Of a stretch of DNA of 33,532 nt, positions 22,178 through 29,314 are shown piece by piece (position 1 is the first letter of the stretch; each line of letters begins with the position of its first letter). Made by a program: the position numbers and the translations under genes. The DNA lies in assembly GCA_016234845.1 (NCBI GenBank), contig JACRNP010000031.1:1-33532 (forward strand), given 5' to 3'. A model generated the notes under the pieces. That model was not told the DNA's origin and did not search any database. It worked only from the letters and a program-made list of their open reading frames with translations. Source of the stretch: Deltaproteobacteria bacterium. GTDB taxonomy: Bacteria; Desulfobacterota; Deferrimicrobia; Deferrimicrobiales; Deferrimicrobiaceae.

Positions 22178-23386
22178 ATGGCGAACGTCTTCTTCGACCA
22201 CATCTCCACGACGCCCCTCGACCCCCGCGTGCTCGAGGCGATGATGCCGTACCTCACCGGATGGTACGGCAACCCCTCGTCGCACATCCACGAACAGGGG
22301 CAGGCGGCCCTCCGTGCGGTGGACACGGCGCGGGGACAGGTCGCCGCGATGATCGGGGCGAAGGCGGGGGAGATCGTCTTCACCTCCGGGGCGACCGAGG
22401 CGAACAACCTCGCGGTCCTCGGCGCGGCCGAGGCCGCGGGCGCCGGCAGGCGGCACGTGGTCGTGTCGGAGGTCGAGCACTTCTCCGTGATGAACGCCCT
22501 GGTCCCGCTTCGCAACGCGGGGGACGACGTCACCGTCGTTCCGGTGGACGCGGACGGGCGGGTGGACCCCGCCGCCGTCCGGGAGGCGCTTCGACCCGGC
22601 ACGGCGCTCCTGTCCGTGATGCAGGCGAACTCCGAGATCGGCACGGTCGAGCCGGTGGAGGAGATCGGGCGGATCGCCCGCGAGGCGGGCGTCCCGTTCC
22701 ACGTGGACGCGACCGCTTCGGCCGGACACATCCCGCTGGACGTCCGGGAGCTGCAGGCGGACTTCGTCACCCTGTCCGCGCACAATTTCTACGGCCCCAA
22801 GGGGGTCGGGGCGCTCTACGTCCGGAGCGGCGCGAAGGTCGCCGCGCGGTCGTTCGGCGGTTTCCAGGAGTCCGGGTACAGGGCGGGCACCGAGAACGTC
22901 GCCGGGATCGTCGGGATGGGCGCGGCGGCCCTGCTGGCGGCGGCGGAACGGGAGTCCCGCGCGGTGGAACTCGCCAGGCTCGGGAGGATCCTGCGGGAGG
23001 GGCTGGCGCCGATCCCGCTGCTCCATTTCACCGGCCACCCTACGCTTCGGCTTCCCGGGCACGTATCCTTCTGGGTGGAGCACGCGGAGGGGGAGTCGCT
23101 CCTCCTCTTCCTGAACGTGAAGGGGATCATGGCGGCGTCGGGATCCGCCTGCAGCTCCAACCTGCGCGGGGAGGACGAGGAGGACCTCGTGGCGTCCCCC
23201 GTGCTCCGGGCGATCGGCGTTCCCAGCGACATCTGCACCGGGTCGATCACGTTCAGCCTCGGGAAGGGGAACACCGAGGACGAGGTGCGGCTGGCCCTTT
23301 CGGTCCTCCCGGGAATCGTCGACCGGCTTCGGGGGATGTCTCCGACGTACCTCGACTACCAGAAACGTCAGGCGCAAGGGGGGTAA
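22178..23386 (+). CDS. IscS/NifS-like protein lacking the PLP lysine
   Basis: The 402-residue fold-type I aminotransferase homologue aligns along the whole length of IscS. Conserved are FTSGATEANNLAV (phosphate-binding loop), His101 stacking on the PLP ring, Asp177 of HVDAT, the RAGTEN loop, the active-site Cys325 in SGSACSSN, and the C-terminal TGSITFSLGKGNTEDEV. With a constant offset of 3 from E. coli IscS, the Schiff-base Lys206 position is Asn203 (codon AAT, 22784-22786, in SAHNFYGPKG) and Gln183 is Ala180. Covalent PLP binding and ordinary cysteine desulfuration are therefore unlikely, yet the sulfur-carrying Cys is kept. A PLP-site-deficient IscS is known from Archaeoglobus fulgidus, where it helps hold a cluster with IscU. 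It is immediately followed by iscU. No strong ribosome site precedes the ATG. Confidence 0.88.
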   Translation: MANVFFDHISTTPLDPRVLEAMMPYLTGWYGNPSSHIHEQGQAALRAVDTARGQVAAMIGAKAGEIVFTSGATEANNLAVLGAAEAAGAGRRHVVVSEVEHFSVMNALVPLRNAGDDVTVVPVDADGRVDPAAVREALRPGTALLSVMQANSEIGTVEPVEEIGRIAREAGVPFHVDATASAGHIPLDVRELQADFVTLSAHNFYGPKGVGALYVRSGAKVAARSFGGFQESGYRAGTENVAGIVGMGAAALLAAAERESRAVELARLGRILREGLAPIPLLHFTGHPTLRLPGHVSFWVEHAEGESLLLFLNVKGIMAASGSACSSNLRGEDEEDLVASPVLRAIGVPSDICTGSITFSLGKGNTEDEVRLALSVLPGIVDRLRGMSPTYLDYQKRQAQGG

Positions 23387-23392
23387 CGAGCG

Positions 23393-23776
23393 ATGGCGGC
23401 GGGCCCGTACAGCGAAAAGGTGATGGACCACTTCATGAACCCGCGGAACGTGGGGGAGATCGAGGGTGCCGACGGCGTCGGAGAGGTGGGGAACCCCGCC
23501 TGCGGCGACATGATGCGGCTGTACCTCAAGATCGACGACGGCCGCGTCATCGACGCCAAGTTCCGCACGTTCGGCTGCGGCGCGGCGATCGCCTCCAGCT
23601 CCATGCTCACCGAGATGATCAAGGGGAAGACCGTGGCGGAGGCCCAGGCGATCACGAACGAACAGGTGTCGGCGGCCCTGGACGGCCTCCCGGCGGTGAA
23701 GATCCACTGCTCCGTGATGGCGGAGCAGGCGGTCAAGTCCGCCCTCGACGACTACGCCAGAAAACATGCCGGCTGA
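23393..23776 (+). CDS. iscU: Iron-sulfur cluster scaffold IscU
   Basis: This 127-residue IscU/NifU-N-type scaffold, on which [2Fe-2S] clusters are built, has all ligands intact. Cys37 and Asp39 are in GNPACGDMM, Cys62 in TFGCGAAIASSS, and His105-Cys106 in KIHCSVMAEQA. The chaperone-binding LPPVK motif is LPAVK here, but no hscA/hscB lies in the window. The start is six bases after the IscS-like stop, with AAGGGGGG as ribosome site, so the two are co-translated. An intact scaffold beside a desulfurase with a broken PLP site suggests that sulfur comes from elsewhere or that the pair holds rather than makes clusters. Confidence 0.95.
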   Translation: MAAGPYSEKVMDHFMNPRNVGEIEGADGVGEVGNPACGDMMRLYLKIDDGRVIDAKFRTFGCGAAIASSSMLTEMIKGKTVAEAQAITNEQVSAALDGLPAVKIHCSVMAEQAVKSALDDYARKHAG

Positions 23777-23791
23777 CCGGGGAGGTGACCG

Positions 23792-24268
23792 TTGCTGGAC
23801 CTGAACGAGATCGAGATCCTGCAGGTGGCCCTGTCGCACGAAGGACGCGCCCGTGAATTCTACGACCGGATGGCGGCCCGGCACGGCGATTCGACCGCGG
23901 GAGACCTCTTCCGGTACCTCTCGGCGGAGGAAGAGGGGCACATCCGGAAGCTGACGGCGCGGTACCGGTACCCCGCTTTCGAGGCGGCGCAGCCGGAGAA
24001 GCATCTCCCCTACCTGATCGACCTGGACCGCATGGCGCGGGAGGACGGGGTGGACGCGGACGTCGATACCGGACCGGAAGCGGTCCGGCGGGGGCTGGGA
24101 ATCGCCCGAAAGGCCGAGTTGCACGCCGTAGAGTTCTACTCCCTGGCGGGCGGGGTCGTCGACGACAAGGCGACGAAAACGCTCCTCGCGGAGCTGGAAG
24201 ACGAGGAGCGCCGTCACCTGGCCAGGATCGAGGGCCACCTGGCGAACCTTCCGCCGGGGCCCCGCTGA
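23792..24268 (+). CDS. Ferritin-like (rubrerythrin-type) protein
   Basis: The 158-residue protein has two ferritin-like helical pairs. The first (about 5-55) has SHEGRAREFYDRMA and LFRYLSAEEEGHI. The second (about 98-150) has ARKAELHAVEFYSLA and LLAELEDEERRHLARI. The Glu and ExxH residues expected for a di-iron centre are present in both halves. There is no rubredoxin domain (no CxxC). Such proteins act as peroxide reductases or iron-handling proteins in anaerobes. TTG is the start, with GGGGAGGTG upstream, 15 bp after iscU. It fits with the two mini-ferritins as part of one iron/oxidative-stress module (inference). Confidence 0.86.
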   Translation: MLDLNEIEILQVALSHEGRAREFYDRMAARHGDSTAGDLFRYLSAEEEGHIRKLTARYRYPAFEAAQPEKHLPYLIDLDRMAREDGVDADVDTGPEAVRRGLGIARKAELHAVEFYSLAGGVVDDKATKTLLAELEDEERRHLARIEGHLANLPPGPR

Positions 24269-24326
24269 TTTTTTCGGCGGGGGGGGCGATCCGCAGAAAA
24301 ATAAACGATCCCGGAGGATGACAGAG

Positions 24327-24524
24327 ATGCCGACCAACCCGATGGAAGTGATCCGGATGGCGCTCGACCGCGAGAAGGCGGCGTACCGGAACTACACCGA
24401 GTACGCCCGGATCGCCACGGAGCCGGAGATCCGCGAGTTGTTCCATTACCTGGCGGAGGAGGAGAAGAAGCACGTGAAGATCCTCCAGGACGAAATCGAG
24501 AAGGAGACGCTCCAGGAGATGTAG
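24327..24524 (+). CDS. Mini ferritin/rubrerythrin-like protein B
   Basis: This protein is 65 residues, the same size as mini-ferritin A. The two-helix plan is repeated: MEVIRMALDREKAAYRNYTEYARIA with Glu/Tyr positions as in rubrerythrin helix A or C, then IRELFHYLAEEEKKHVKILQDEI with EEEKKH. An ATG at 24318 abuts the GGAGG ribosome site, whereas ATG 24327 lies nine bases after it and is preferred. It precedes cysS by 35 bp. Dimerisation, or pairing with protein A, would be needed to build a four-helix di-iron site. Confidence 0.8.
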   Translation: MPTNPMEVIRMALDREKAAYRNYTEYARIATEPEIRELFHYLAEEEKKHVKILQDEIEKETLQEM

Positions 24525-24559
24525 CCCTCCTCGAGCGATCGATCCCGCGGGAGGCCGGA

Positions 24560-25999
24560 GTGGGACTTTCCCTGTACGACAGCGCGTCCCGCGGGAAAGT
24601 CCGCTTCGCGCCCCCGGACCCGTCCCGGGTGTCGATCTACACCTGCGGCCCCACCGTCTACCGGTACGCCCACATCGGCAACCTCCGCACGTACCTGCTG
24701 ACGGACATCCTCGTCCGGACCCTGCGATTCCTCGGGTACGGCACGTTCGCCGTGCAGAACATCACGGACATGGGGCACATGCACCAGGAGCGCCTCGACC
24801 TCGGCGAGGACAAGGTGATCGCCGCCGCGCGCGCGGCGGGGAAATCCGCCCGGGAGATCGCCGAATTCTTCACGGAGGCGTACTTCCGGGATTGCCGGCG
24901 GATGGGGTTTTCCCCGGCGGACGAGTACCCGCGCGCTTCCGCCCACGTGCCCGAGATGATCGAGCTCATCCGGAGCCTCGAGGCGAGGGGAGCGGTGTAC
25001 TCCGGGGGAGGGTTCCTGTACTTCGACGTCGCGAAGGCGGACGGGTACGGAAGCCTGTCGGGCGCCGCGCCAGGCCGGGGGGAGACGGCCTCGCGGACGG
25101 ACGCCGCCGCCCACCGGCACAAGAAACGGGCGGAGGACTTCGTCCTCTGGATGCCCGCGGAGCCGGGACGGGAGTACCTCTGGGACAGCCCGTGGGGGAG
25201 CGGCTGGCCGGGGTGGCACATCGAGTGCGCGGCGATGGCCGTCCGCTACCTCGGCCCCGAGCCCGACATCCATGTCGGCGGCTCCGACCTCCGGTTCCCC
25301 CACCACGAGAACTCGCGGGCGCTGGCGATGACGGCGACGGGAAAGCGGTTCGCCGCGATCTGGATGCACGCGGCGCACCTGCTGGTGGACGGAAGGAAGA
25401 TGTCGAAATCGGCGGGGAACGAGTACACGCTGGACGATCTCGCGTCGGGTCCCCGGGGCGGAGGGAGAGGGTTCTCCCCTGCCGATTTCCGGTACCATTG
25501 CCTGACCTTGCATTACGCGACCCCGATGAATTTCACCTGGGAAGGGCTCGTCGGATCCTCGCGGGCCCTCTCGCGGCTGCGGGGATCGTTCCGGAAGGCG
25601 GCCGAGGGGAGGACGGCCGGCGGGGATGCGGCAAACGTCCTCCGGAAGAAGTTCCGGGACGCGGTGGCGGAGGATCTGAACCTCCCCCGCGCCGTGGCGG
25701 TCGCCCACGAGGCGACGCGGTCCGGGATCGGCGGAGAGACGGCGCGGGCGCTGGCGGAGGAGTGGGACCGGGTGCTTTCCCTGGGGATTCTTCCCGGGGT
25801 CCCGGAAGGAGAGACGGCGGAAGTTCCCGCCGCCGTGGAGGCGTTGTCCCGCGAGAGGGACGCCTTGCGGCGGTCGGGCGACTACGCCGGGGCGGACGCG
25901 ATCCGCGAGAGGATCCGTTCCGCCGGGTACGAGGTCGTGGACGGCCTCCCGCCCGGCGCCGGCCCGGCGATCATCGTTCGAAAGAAAGGAGCGTCATGA
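24560..25999 (+). CDS. cysS: Cysteinyl-tRNA synthetase
   Basis: This 479-residue class I aminoacyl-tRNA synthetase charges tRNA-Cys. Visible are YTCGPTVYRYAHIGN (the HIGH box as HIGN near residues 34-40, with the first zinc-ligand Cys just before), GWHIECAAMA and the HHENSRA zinc ligands in the middle, and the KMSKS loop exactly as KMSKS at 280-284. The C-terminal anticodon-binding region is shorter and Arg/Ala-rich but covers the usual length. The GTG start follows GGGAGGCCGGA. Its stop overlaps the next gene's ATG. It follows the Fe-S/ferritin run in the same direction; cysteine supply links both functions, though co-transcription is unproven. Confidence 0.96.
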   Translation: MGLSLYDSASRGKVRFAPPDPSRVSIYTCGPTVYRYAHIGNLRTYLLTDILVRTLRFLGYGTFAVQNITDMGHMHQERLDLGEDKVIAAARAAGKSAREIAEFFTEAYFRDCRRMGFSPADEYPRASAHVPEMIELIRSLEARGAVYSGGGFLYFDVAKADGYGSLSGAAPGRGETASRTDAAAHRHKKRAEDFVLWMPAEPGREYLWDSPWGSGWPGWHIECAAMAVRYLGPEPDIHVGGSDLRFPHHENSRALAMTATGKRFAAIWMHAAHLLVDGRKMSKSAGNEYTLDDLASGPRGGGRGFSPADFRYHCLTLHYATPMNFTWEGLVGSSRALSRLRGSFRKAAEGRTAGGDAANVLRKKFRDAVAEDLNLPRAVAVAHEATRSGIGGETARALAEEWDRVLSLGILPGVPEGETAEVPAAVEALSRERDALRRSGDYAGADAIRERIRSAGYEVVDGLPPGAGPAIIVRKKGAS

Positions 26000-26700
26000 T
26001 CATGGGACGAATCGCGACGATCGTAGCGGCGGCCCTCGCACTTTCCCTGGTTCTTCCCGCGGTTCCCGCCTCGGCGGGTGTCGAGGAAACGGCCCGGGTC
26101 GACTCCGCGGCCGAGGTGTTGACGAAGATCATGGAGATACCCGAGAAGGCGATCCCTCCCGCCCTCCTGTCCGACGCTCGGGGGATCGCCATCATCCCCA
26201 ACGTCATCAAGGTCGGCTTCATCGTCGGGGGGCAGTACGGGAAAGGCGTGCTCGTCGTCCGGGGGAAGGGGGACGCGTGGGGGAACCCGGTGTTCGTCTC
26301 CCTGATGAGCGGCAGCGTCGGGTGGCAGATCGGGGCGGAATCCACCGATTTCATCCTCGTGTTCAAGACCCGGAAGAGCATCGAGGGGATCCTGAAAGGG
26401 AAGTACACCCTGGGCGCGGAGGCGGGAGTGGCCGCGGGGCCGGTGGGCCGCCGGGCGAAGGCGGAGACCGACGTCGAATTGAAGGCCGAGATCTACTCCT
26501 ACTCCCGGAGCCGCGGCCTGTTCGCGGGGGTGTCCCTCGAGGGGTCCTCGATCCAGGTCGACGACAAGAGCAACGCGGCGTTCTACGGCCGGGAGGACGT
26601 CCGGCCCGAGGACATCGCGGAGGGGAGGAACATCAAGCCCCCCGCTTCGGCGGAAAAGCTGGAAAGGGCGCTGGAGGCGCACACCCGCAGGCCGTCGTAG
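25996..26700 (+). CDS. YSC84/SH3YL1-type lipid-binding exported protein
   Basis: The 234-residue product has a signal peptide (hydrophobic 5-25, ASA cleavage near 27), followed by the YSC84 domain. Motifs are IPPALLSDARGIAIIPNVIKVGFIVGGQYGKGVLVVR, then SVGWQIGAESTDFILVFKTRKSIEGIL, then LGAEAGVAAGPVGRRAKAETDVELKAEIYSYSRSRGLFAGVSLEGSSI. The eukaryotic family binds phosphoinositides and actin. In bacteria it occurs as a secreted or periplasmic protein of unknown role. The ATG overlaps the cysS stop (ATGA), with AAAGGAG six bases upstream, so translation is coupled. A bidirectional-looking hairpin follows. Confidence 0.9.
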   Translation: MIMGRIATIVAAALALSLVLPAVPASAGVEETARVDSAAEVLTKIMEIPEKAIPPALLSDARGIAIIPNVIKVGFIVGGQYGKGVLVVRGKGDAWGNPVFVSLMSGSVGWQIGAESTDFILVFKTRKSIEGILKGKYTLGAEAGVAAGPVGRRAKAETDVELKAEIYSYSRSRGLFAGVSLEGSSIQVDDKSNAAFYGREDVRPEDIAEGRNIKPPASAEKLERALEAHTRRPS

Positions 26701-26712
26701 GGGGAAAAGAGG

Positions 26713-26745
26713 AACCGGGGCGTCCCGCGAGGGGGCGCCCCGGTT
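26713..26745 (-). terminator. Hairpin terminator, tRNA-Val side
   Basis: The perfect 10-bp stem AACCGGGGCG (26713-26722) / CGCCCCGGTT (26736-26745) has further pairing inside its loop. Read from the tRNA (minus strand), the stem is followed by CCTCTTTTCC, a T-rich tail, so it should end the tRNA-Val transcript. It probably also stops the plus-strand YSC84 transcript, although no T-tract follows on that side. Confidence 0.65.
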
Positions 26746-26759
26746 CGCCGATCTTCCGA

Positions 26760-26834
26760 TGGTGGGCGCTACAGGATTTGAACCTGTGACTTCCACCGTG
26801 TGAAGGTGGCACTCTACCGCTGAGTTAAGCGCCC
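26760..26834 (-). tRNA. tRNA-Val (CAC)
   Basis: The minus strand folds into a complete cloverleaf: acceptor GGGCGCT/AGCGCCC, D-stem ACTC/GAGT, anticodon stem CCACC/GGTGG with loop TTCACAC (anticodon CAC, reads GUG), T-arm ACAGG TTCAAAT CCTGT, discriminator A and an encoded CCA. Length is 75 nt including CCA. It lies between two genes unrelated to translation, and a terminator follows it. Confidence 0.96.
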
Positions 26835-26886
26835 CAGGGAACCCCTATTGTAGCGCCACCCGCCCGGCGTTCAACCGGTTTTTTCC

Positions 26887-27654
26887 TCAGAACGACAGCT
26901 GCGCGCCGACGTACGGCCCCTGGAGCTTGAAGGACGCCAGCGTGTCGTCCTTGTCGATCTTCAGGTCGAGGTAACGGTACCCCCCCTGCACCCGGACGAA
27001 CGGGAACGGGGCGAACGAGGCGAAGGCGTCCGCGTCGTACAGGTGGTTGCCGGAATAAGCGATGCCGGTCACGCGCGCGTCGACGCGGATCAGATCCGAA
27101 AGGAATCCGGCTCCCGCCGCCACGCCGACCATCGGGACCGGCGCCTGGAAGTCCTTAAGGGTCGTTCCCTGGGCGGCGCTTCGAAGCTCCACCTCCCCGT
27201 CCACGTACCGGACCCTGAGGATCAGCCCGAGGTTCACGCTGGCCGCTCCGACGTCGGGACGAAGGATGTCGAACTGCACGTCCCCGTCGAGCATCTTCAT
27301 GTCGAGCCGCGAGACCACGTTGTCGGACACGGAGTACGTCGTCCCGCTGAAGGTGACGTTGTCGGTCAGCGTCTTCGCTCCGTCGAATTTCAGCGCCGCG
27401 TAGCCGACCCGCAGCGTCACGTTGCCGATCCGCAGGAACGCCTCACCGACGGGGAAGTTCTCGTTTTCCATGCCCAGGGTGTCCTTGACGTCGAACCGGG
27501 TATCGGCCGCCCCGTTCGTCTTCGCGTCCCCGCTCAAGGAAGGGAACCAGTAGCTGCCGCGCACGCCGACGTCGAAACCGGGTCCGGCGAACGCGGCCGC
27601 CGGGGCCAGCGCCGCCACTGCGATGAACACCGCCACCGGGAGAATTCGTCGCAT
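26887..27654 (-). CDS. Outer-membrane beta-barrel protein, function unknown
   Basis: This 255-residue exported protein has a signal peptide at 1-23 (AAAFA cleavage). The rest is made of alternating-residue amphipathic strands (for example VTLRVGYAALKFDG, VNLGLILRVRYVDGEVEL, VRVQGGYRYLDLKI), and the C-terminus ends in Phe (GAQLSF), the outer-membrane assembly signal. No enzymatic motif is seen. The ATG has AAAGGAGGG upstream. It resembles small OmpW/OmpA-type or uncharacterised porin-like barrels, but I cannot assign a family. It is divergent from the selenocysteine tRNA. Confidence 0.8.
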   Translation of the reverse strand: MRRILPVAVFIAVAALAPAAAFAGPGFDVGVRGSYWFPSLSGDAKTNGAADTRFDVKDTLGMENENFPVGEAFLRIGNVTLRVGYAALKFDGAKTLTDNVTFSGTTYSVSDNVVSRLDMKMLDGDVQFDILRPDVGAASVNLGLILRVRYVDGEVELRSAAQGTTLKDFQAPVPMVGVAAGAGFLSDLIRVDARVTGIAYSGNHLYDADAFASFAPFPFVRVQGGYRYLDLKIDKDDTLASFKLQGPYVGAQLSF

Positions 27655-27674
27655 CTCGCCCTCCTTTTCCCGTC

Positions 27675-27683
27675 TGTTATAAT
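27675..27683 (+). promoter_or_regulatory. Extended -10 promoter for selC
   Basis: TGTTATAAT contains a perfect TATAAT (27678-27683) with the TGn extension and no recognisable -35. It lies 62 bp upstream of the selenocysteine tRNA on the same strand. The reverse strand here also contains a TATAAC that could serve the divergent barrel gene. Confidence 0.45.
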
Positions 27684-27745
27684 GCCACTCGGTTTCCTAT
27701 CGGCCGGGAGGGCCGGAAAGCTTAAAGGTTTGAAGGTTCGAAAAC

Positions 27746-27841
27746 GGAAGCGGATGGGGCGCTGGTGGCCCCCCCGGACTTCAAATCCGGTCGGGAGGCG
27801 GAAACGTCTCCGGTGGGTTCGATTCCCTCACGCTTCCGCCA
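27746..27841 (+). tRNA. selC: tRNA-Sec (UCA), selenocysteine
   Basis: This 96-nt RNA has the features of bacterial tRNA-Sec. The acceptor starts GGAAG and ends CTTCCGCCA with encoded CCA. A D-arm of GGGGC/GCCCC is present, the anticodon stem is CCGGA/TCCGG with loop CTTCAAA (anticodon UCA, reads UGA), and the long variable arm is GGAGGCG-GAAA-CGTCTCC. The T-arm loop is TTCGATT, but its stem GTGGG/CCCTC has one U-U mismatch, and the eighth acceptor pair is G-A. selA, selB and selD are not in the window. Its 3' 61 nt are antisense to the end of queH. It implies that this organism decodes UGA as selenocysteine. Confidence 0.92.
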
Positions 27842-28407
27842 TGCTTCATCCCCATCATCGAGTGCCGGCACCCGCAGTAGTTCTGGCGATAGAGGCCGAA
27901 CTCGCGGGAGATGTGGACGCTTTGCAGGTACCCGTTCCCTTTCTTCAGGTTCGCCGGGACGAACGGAACCCCGGCCCGCTCCCCCTCTTCCCGGCCGAGG
28001 CGGTTGACCATCGCGGCGTCCTTCTTCGGGCTGACGGTCAAAACGGTGCCGAACGCCGGCATTCCCAGATCGACCGCCTTCCGGGCGGTCTCCCGCAAGC
28101 GGAACCGGATGCACTCCACGCAACGGCGCCCCCGCTCCGGTTCCCCTTCGAGCCCGGCCGTCGCCTCCTCCCATTCCCTTTCTCCGCCGCTTCCCACCAC
28201 GAGCGGGAACGGATCCTTCTCCTGCAGGTCGAGGGCGGCCAGGGTCCGTTTCCGGAATTCTTCCGCGGGGTGGATATTCGGGTTATAAAAGAAGCCGGTG
28301 ACGGCGAACTTCTCCCGCATGGCGCGGACGCCGTAGGCCGCGTCCGGCGCGCAGCAGATGTGGAGGAGCAGTTCGGTACCCCGGGGGATGTCGTCAAGGA
28401 GTTTCAT
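27781..28407 (-). CDS. queH: Epoxyqueuosine reductase QueH
   Basis: QueH (DUF208 family) reduces epoxyqueuosine to queuosine in tRNA. The 208-residue product has the four-cysteine pattern of the family: Cys18-Cys19 in HICCAPD, RCVECIRFRL with Cys96 and Cys99, and YCGC with Cys178 and Cys180. Between them are FFYNPNIHPAEEFRKR and TVLTVSPKKD, which are typical. After YCGCRHSMMG, where many homologues end within a few residues, the frame continues about 19 residues antisense to the selenocysteine tRNA before stopping. That tail is probably an accident of sharing the locus. The ATG start has GAGGAGG about 13 bases upstream. Confidence 0.92.
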   Translation of the reverse strand: MKLLDDIPRGTELLLHICCAPDAAYGVRAMREKFAVTGFFYNPNIHPAEEFRKRTLAALDLQEKDPFPLVVGSGGEREWEEATAGLEGEPERGRRCVECIRFRLRETARKAVDLGMPAFGTVLTVSPKKDAAMVNRLGREEGERAGVPFVPANLKKGNGYLQSVHISREFGLYRQNYCGCRHSMMGMKHGGSVRESNPPETFPPPDRI

Positions 28408-28492
28408 GGCTGGAACCAGACCTCCTCGCGGCGAGTCTTATCCGGTAAACAGGTAGCAGGAATTCCCCGGAAAGGAAAGAGGGCATTTCGCG

Positions 28493-29302
28493 GTGGCGCC
28501 GGCGCTCATGCTTCTGGCAACATTCGGCTCGACCCTGGTCGCGGGGGCGCTCCTCGCGGGCGGGAATCCCCTCGCGCGCCCGGCGGACCTCGTGATGGGA
28601 CTCATGTTCAACGTCCCTCTCCTGTCGATCCTGGGGGTCCACGAACTCGGGCATTACGCGGCCGCGCGGCACCACCGGGTCGACGTGACGCTCCCGTTCT
28701 TCCTTCCCGCCCCGTCGTTCATCGGGACCTTCGGGGCGTTCATACGGATCCGCTCGCCGATCCCCGACCGGAACGCCCTGTTCGACGTCGGGGTGGCCGG
28801 GCCGCTGGCGGGAGTGCTGGTCGCGCTTCCGGTCCTCGTGATCGGCCTCTCCCTGTCGGACGTCCGCGCCGCCGCGGGAATCGGCGGAATACCCCTCGGT
28901 GAGTCGCTGATCTTCAAGGCGGCCGCCCGGATGGTCCTGGGGGCGGTCCCGAACGGGTACGACGTCGTGCTCCACCCGGTGGCGTTCGCCGGCTGGATCG
29001 GCCTCTTCGTCACGATGCTGAACCTCATCCCCTCGGGCCAGCTCGACGGAGGGCACATCGCCTACGCGATCTTCGGCGAACGGTACGCGGAGGCGGCGCG
29101 ACTCGTCCCGTACGCCCTCCTGTTGATGGGCATCCTCTGGGTCGGGTGGTTCGTCTGGGCGGTCCTCCTCTTCGCGCTCGGGACGCGGCACCAGAGGACC
29201 GTCTACGACGAGGTTCCCCTGACGCGGAGGCGGAAGTACCTGGGCGCGGCCGCGGCGCTCCTGTTCCTCCTGAGCTTCTCCCCCAGCCCGTTCCCGGTGT
29301 AG
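28493..29302 (+). CDS. Site-2 protease-family membrane metallopeptidase
   Basis: This 269-residue polytopic membrane protein belongs to the M50 family. The zinc motif HELGH is at 50-54 in the second membrane segment. The third zinc ligand region NLIPSGQLDGGH (about 182-193) and GVAGPLAG are also present. About six hydrophobic segments are visible, and no PDZ domain is inserted, which matches the short PDZ-less branch. Such enzymes cut membrane-embedded proteins such as anti-sigma factors; the target here is unknown. GTG is the only plausible start after an in-frame stop at 28454. It is followed by the ABC exporter genes in the same direction. Confidence 0.9.
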   Translation: MAPALMLLATFGSTLVAGALLAGGNPLARPADLVMGLMFNVPLLSILGVHELGHYAAARHHRVDVTLPFFLPAPSFIGTFGAFIRIRSPIPDRNALFDVGVAGPLAGVLVALPVLVIGLSLSDVRAAAGIGGIPLGESLIFKAAARMVLGAVPNGYDVVLHPVAFAGWIGLFVTMLNLIPSGQLDGGHIAYAIFGERYAEAARLVPYALLLMGILWVGWFVWAVLLFALGTRHQRTVYDEVPLTRRRKYLGAAAALLFLLSFSPSPFPV

Positions 29303-29314
29303 GAGGGGGCGGCC

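Noticed and set aside
24251-24280. CCGCCG/CGGCGG hairpin with T6 run after the 158-residue ferritin-like gene
   Set aside because: The T-tract lies inside the loop rather than after the stem, so it does not form a standard intrinsic terminator.
22145-24337. Minus-strand open frame of 730 codons opposite iscS/iscU
   Set aside because: Shadow composition with no family motif; the plus-strand genes have complete conserved residues.
27684-27745. Small CGGCC/GGCCG hairpin in the selC leader as a riboswitch or attenuator
   Set aside because: Only a 5-bp stem, with no conserved riboswitch features; probably incidental at this GC content.
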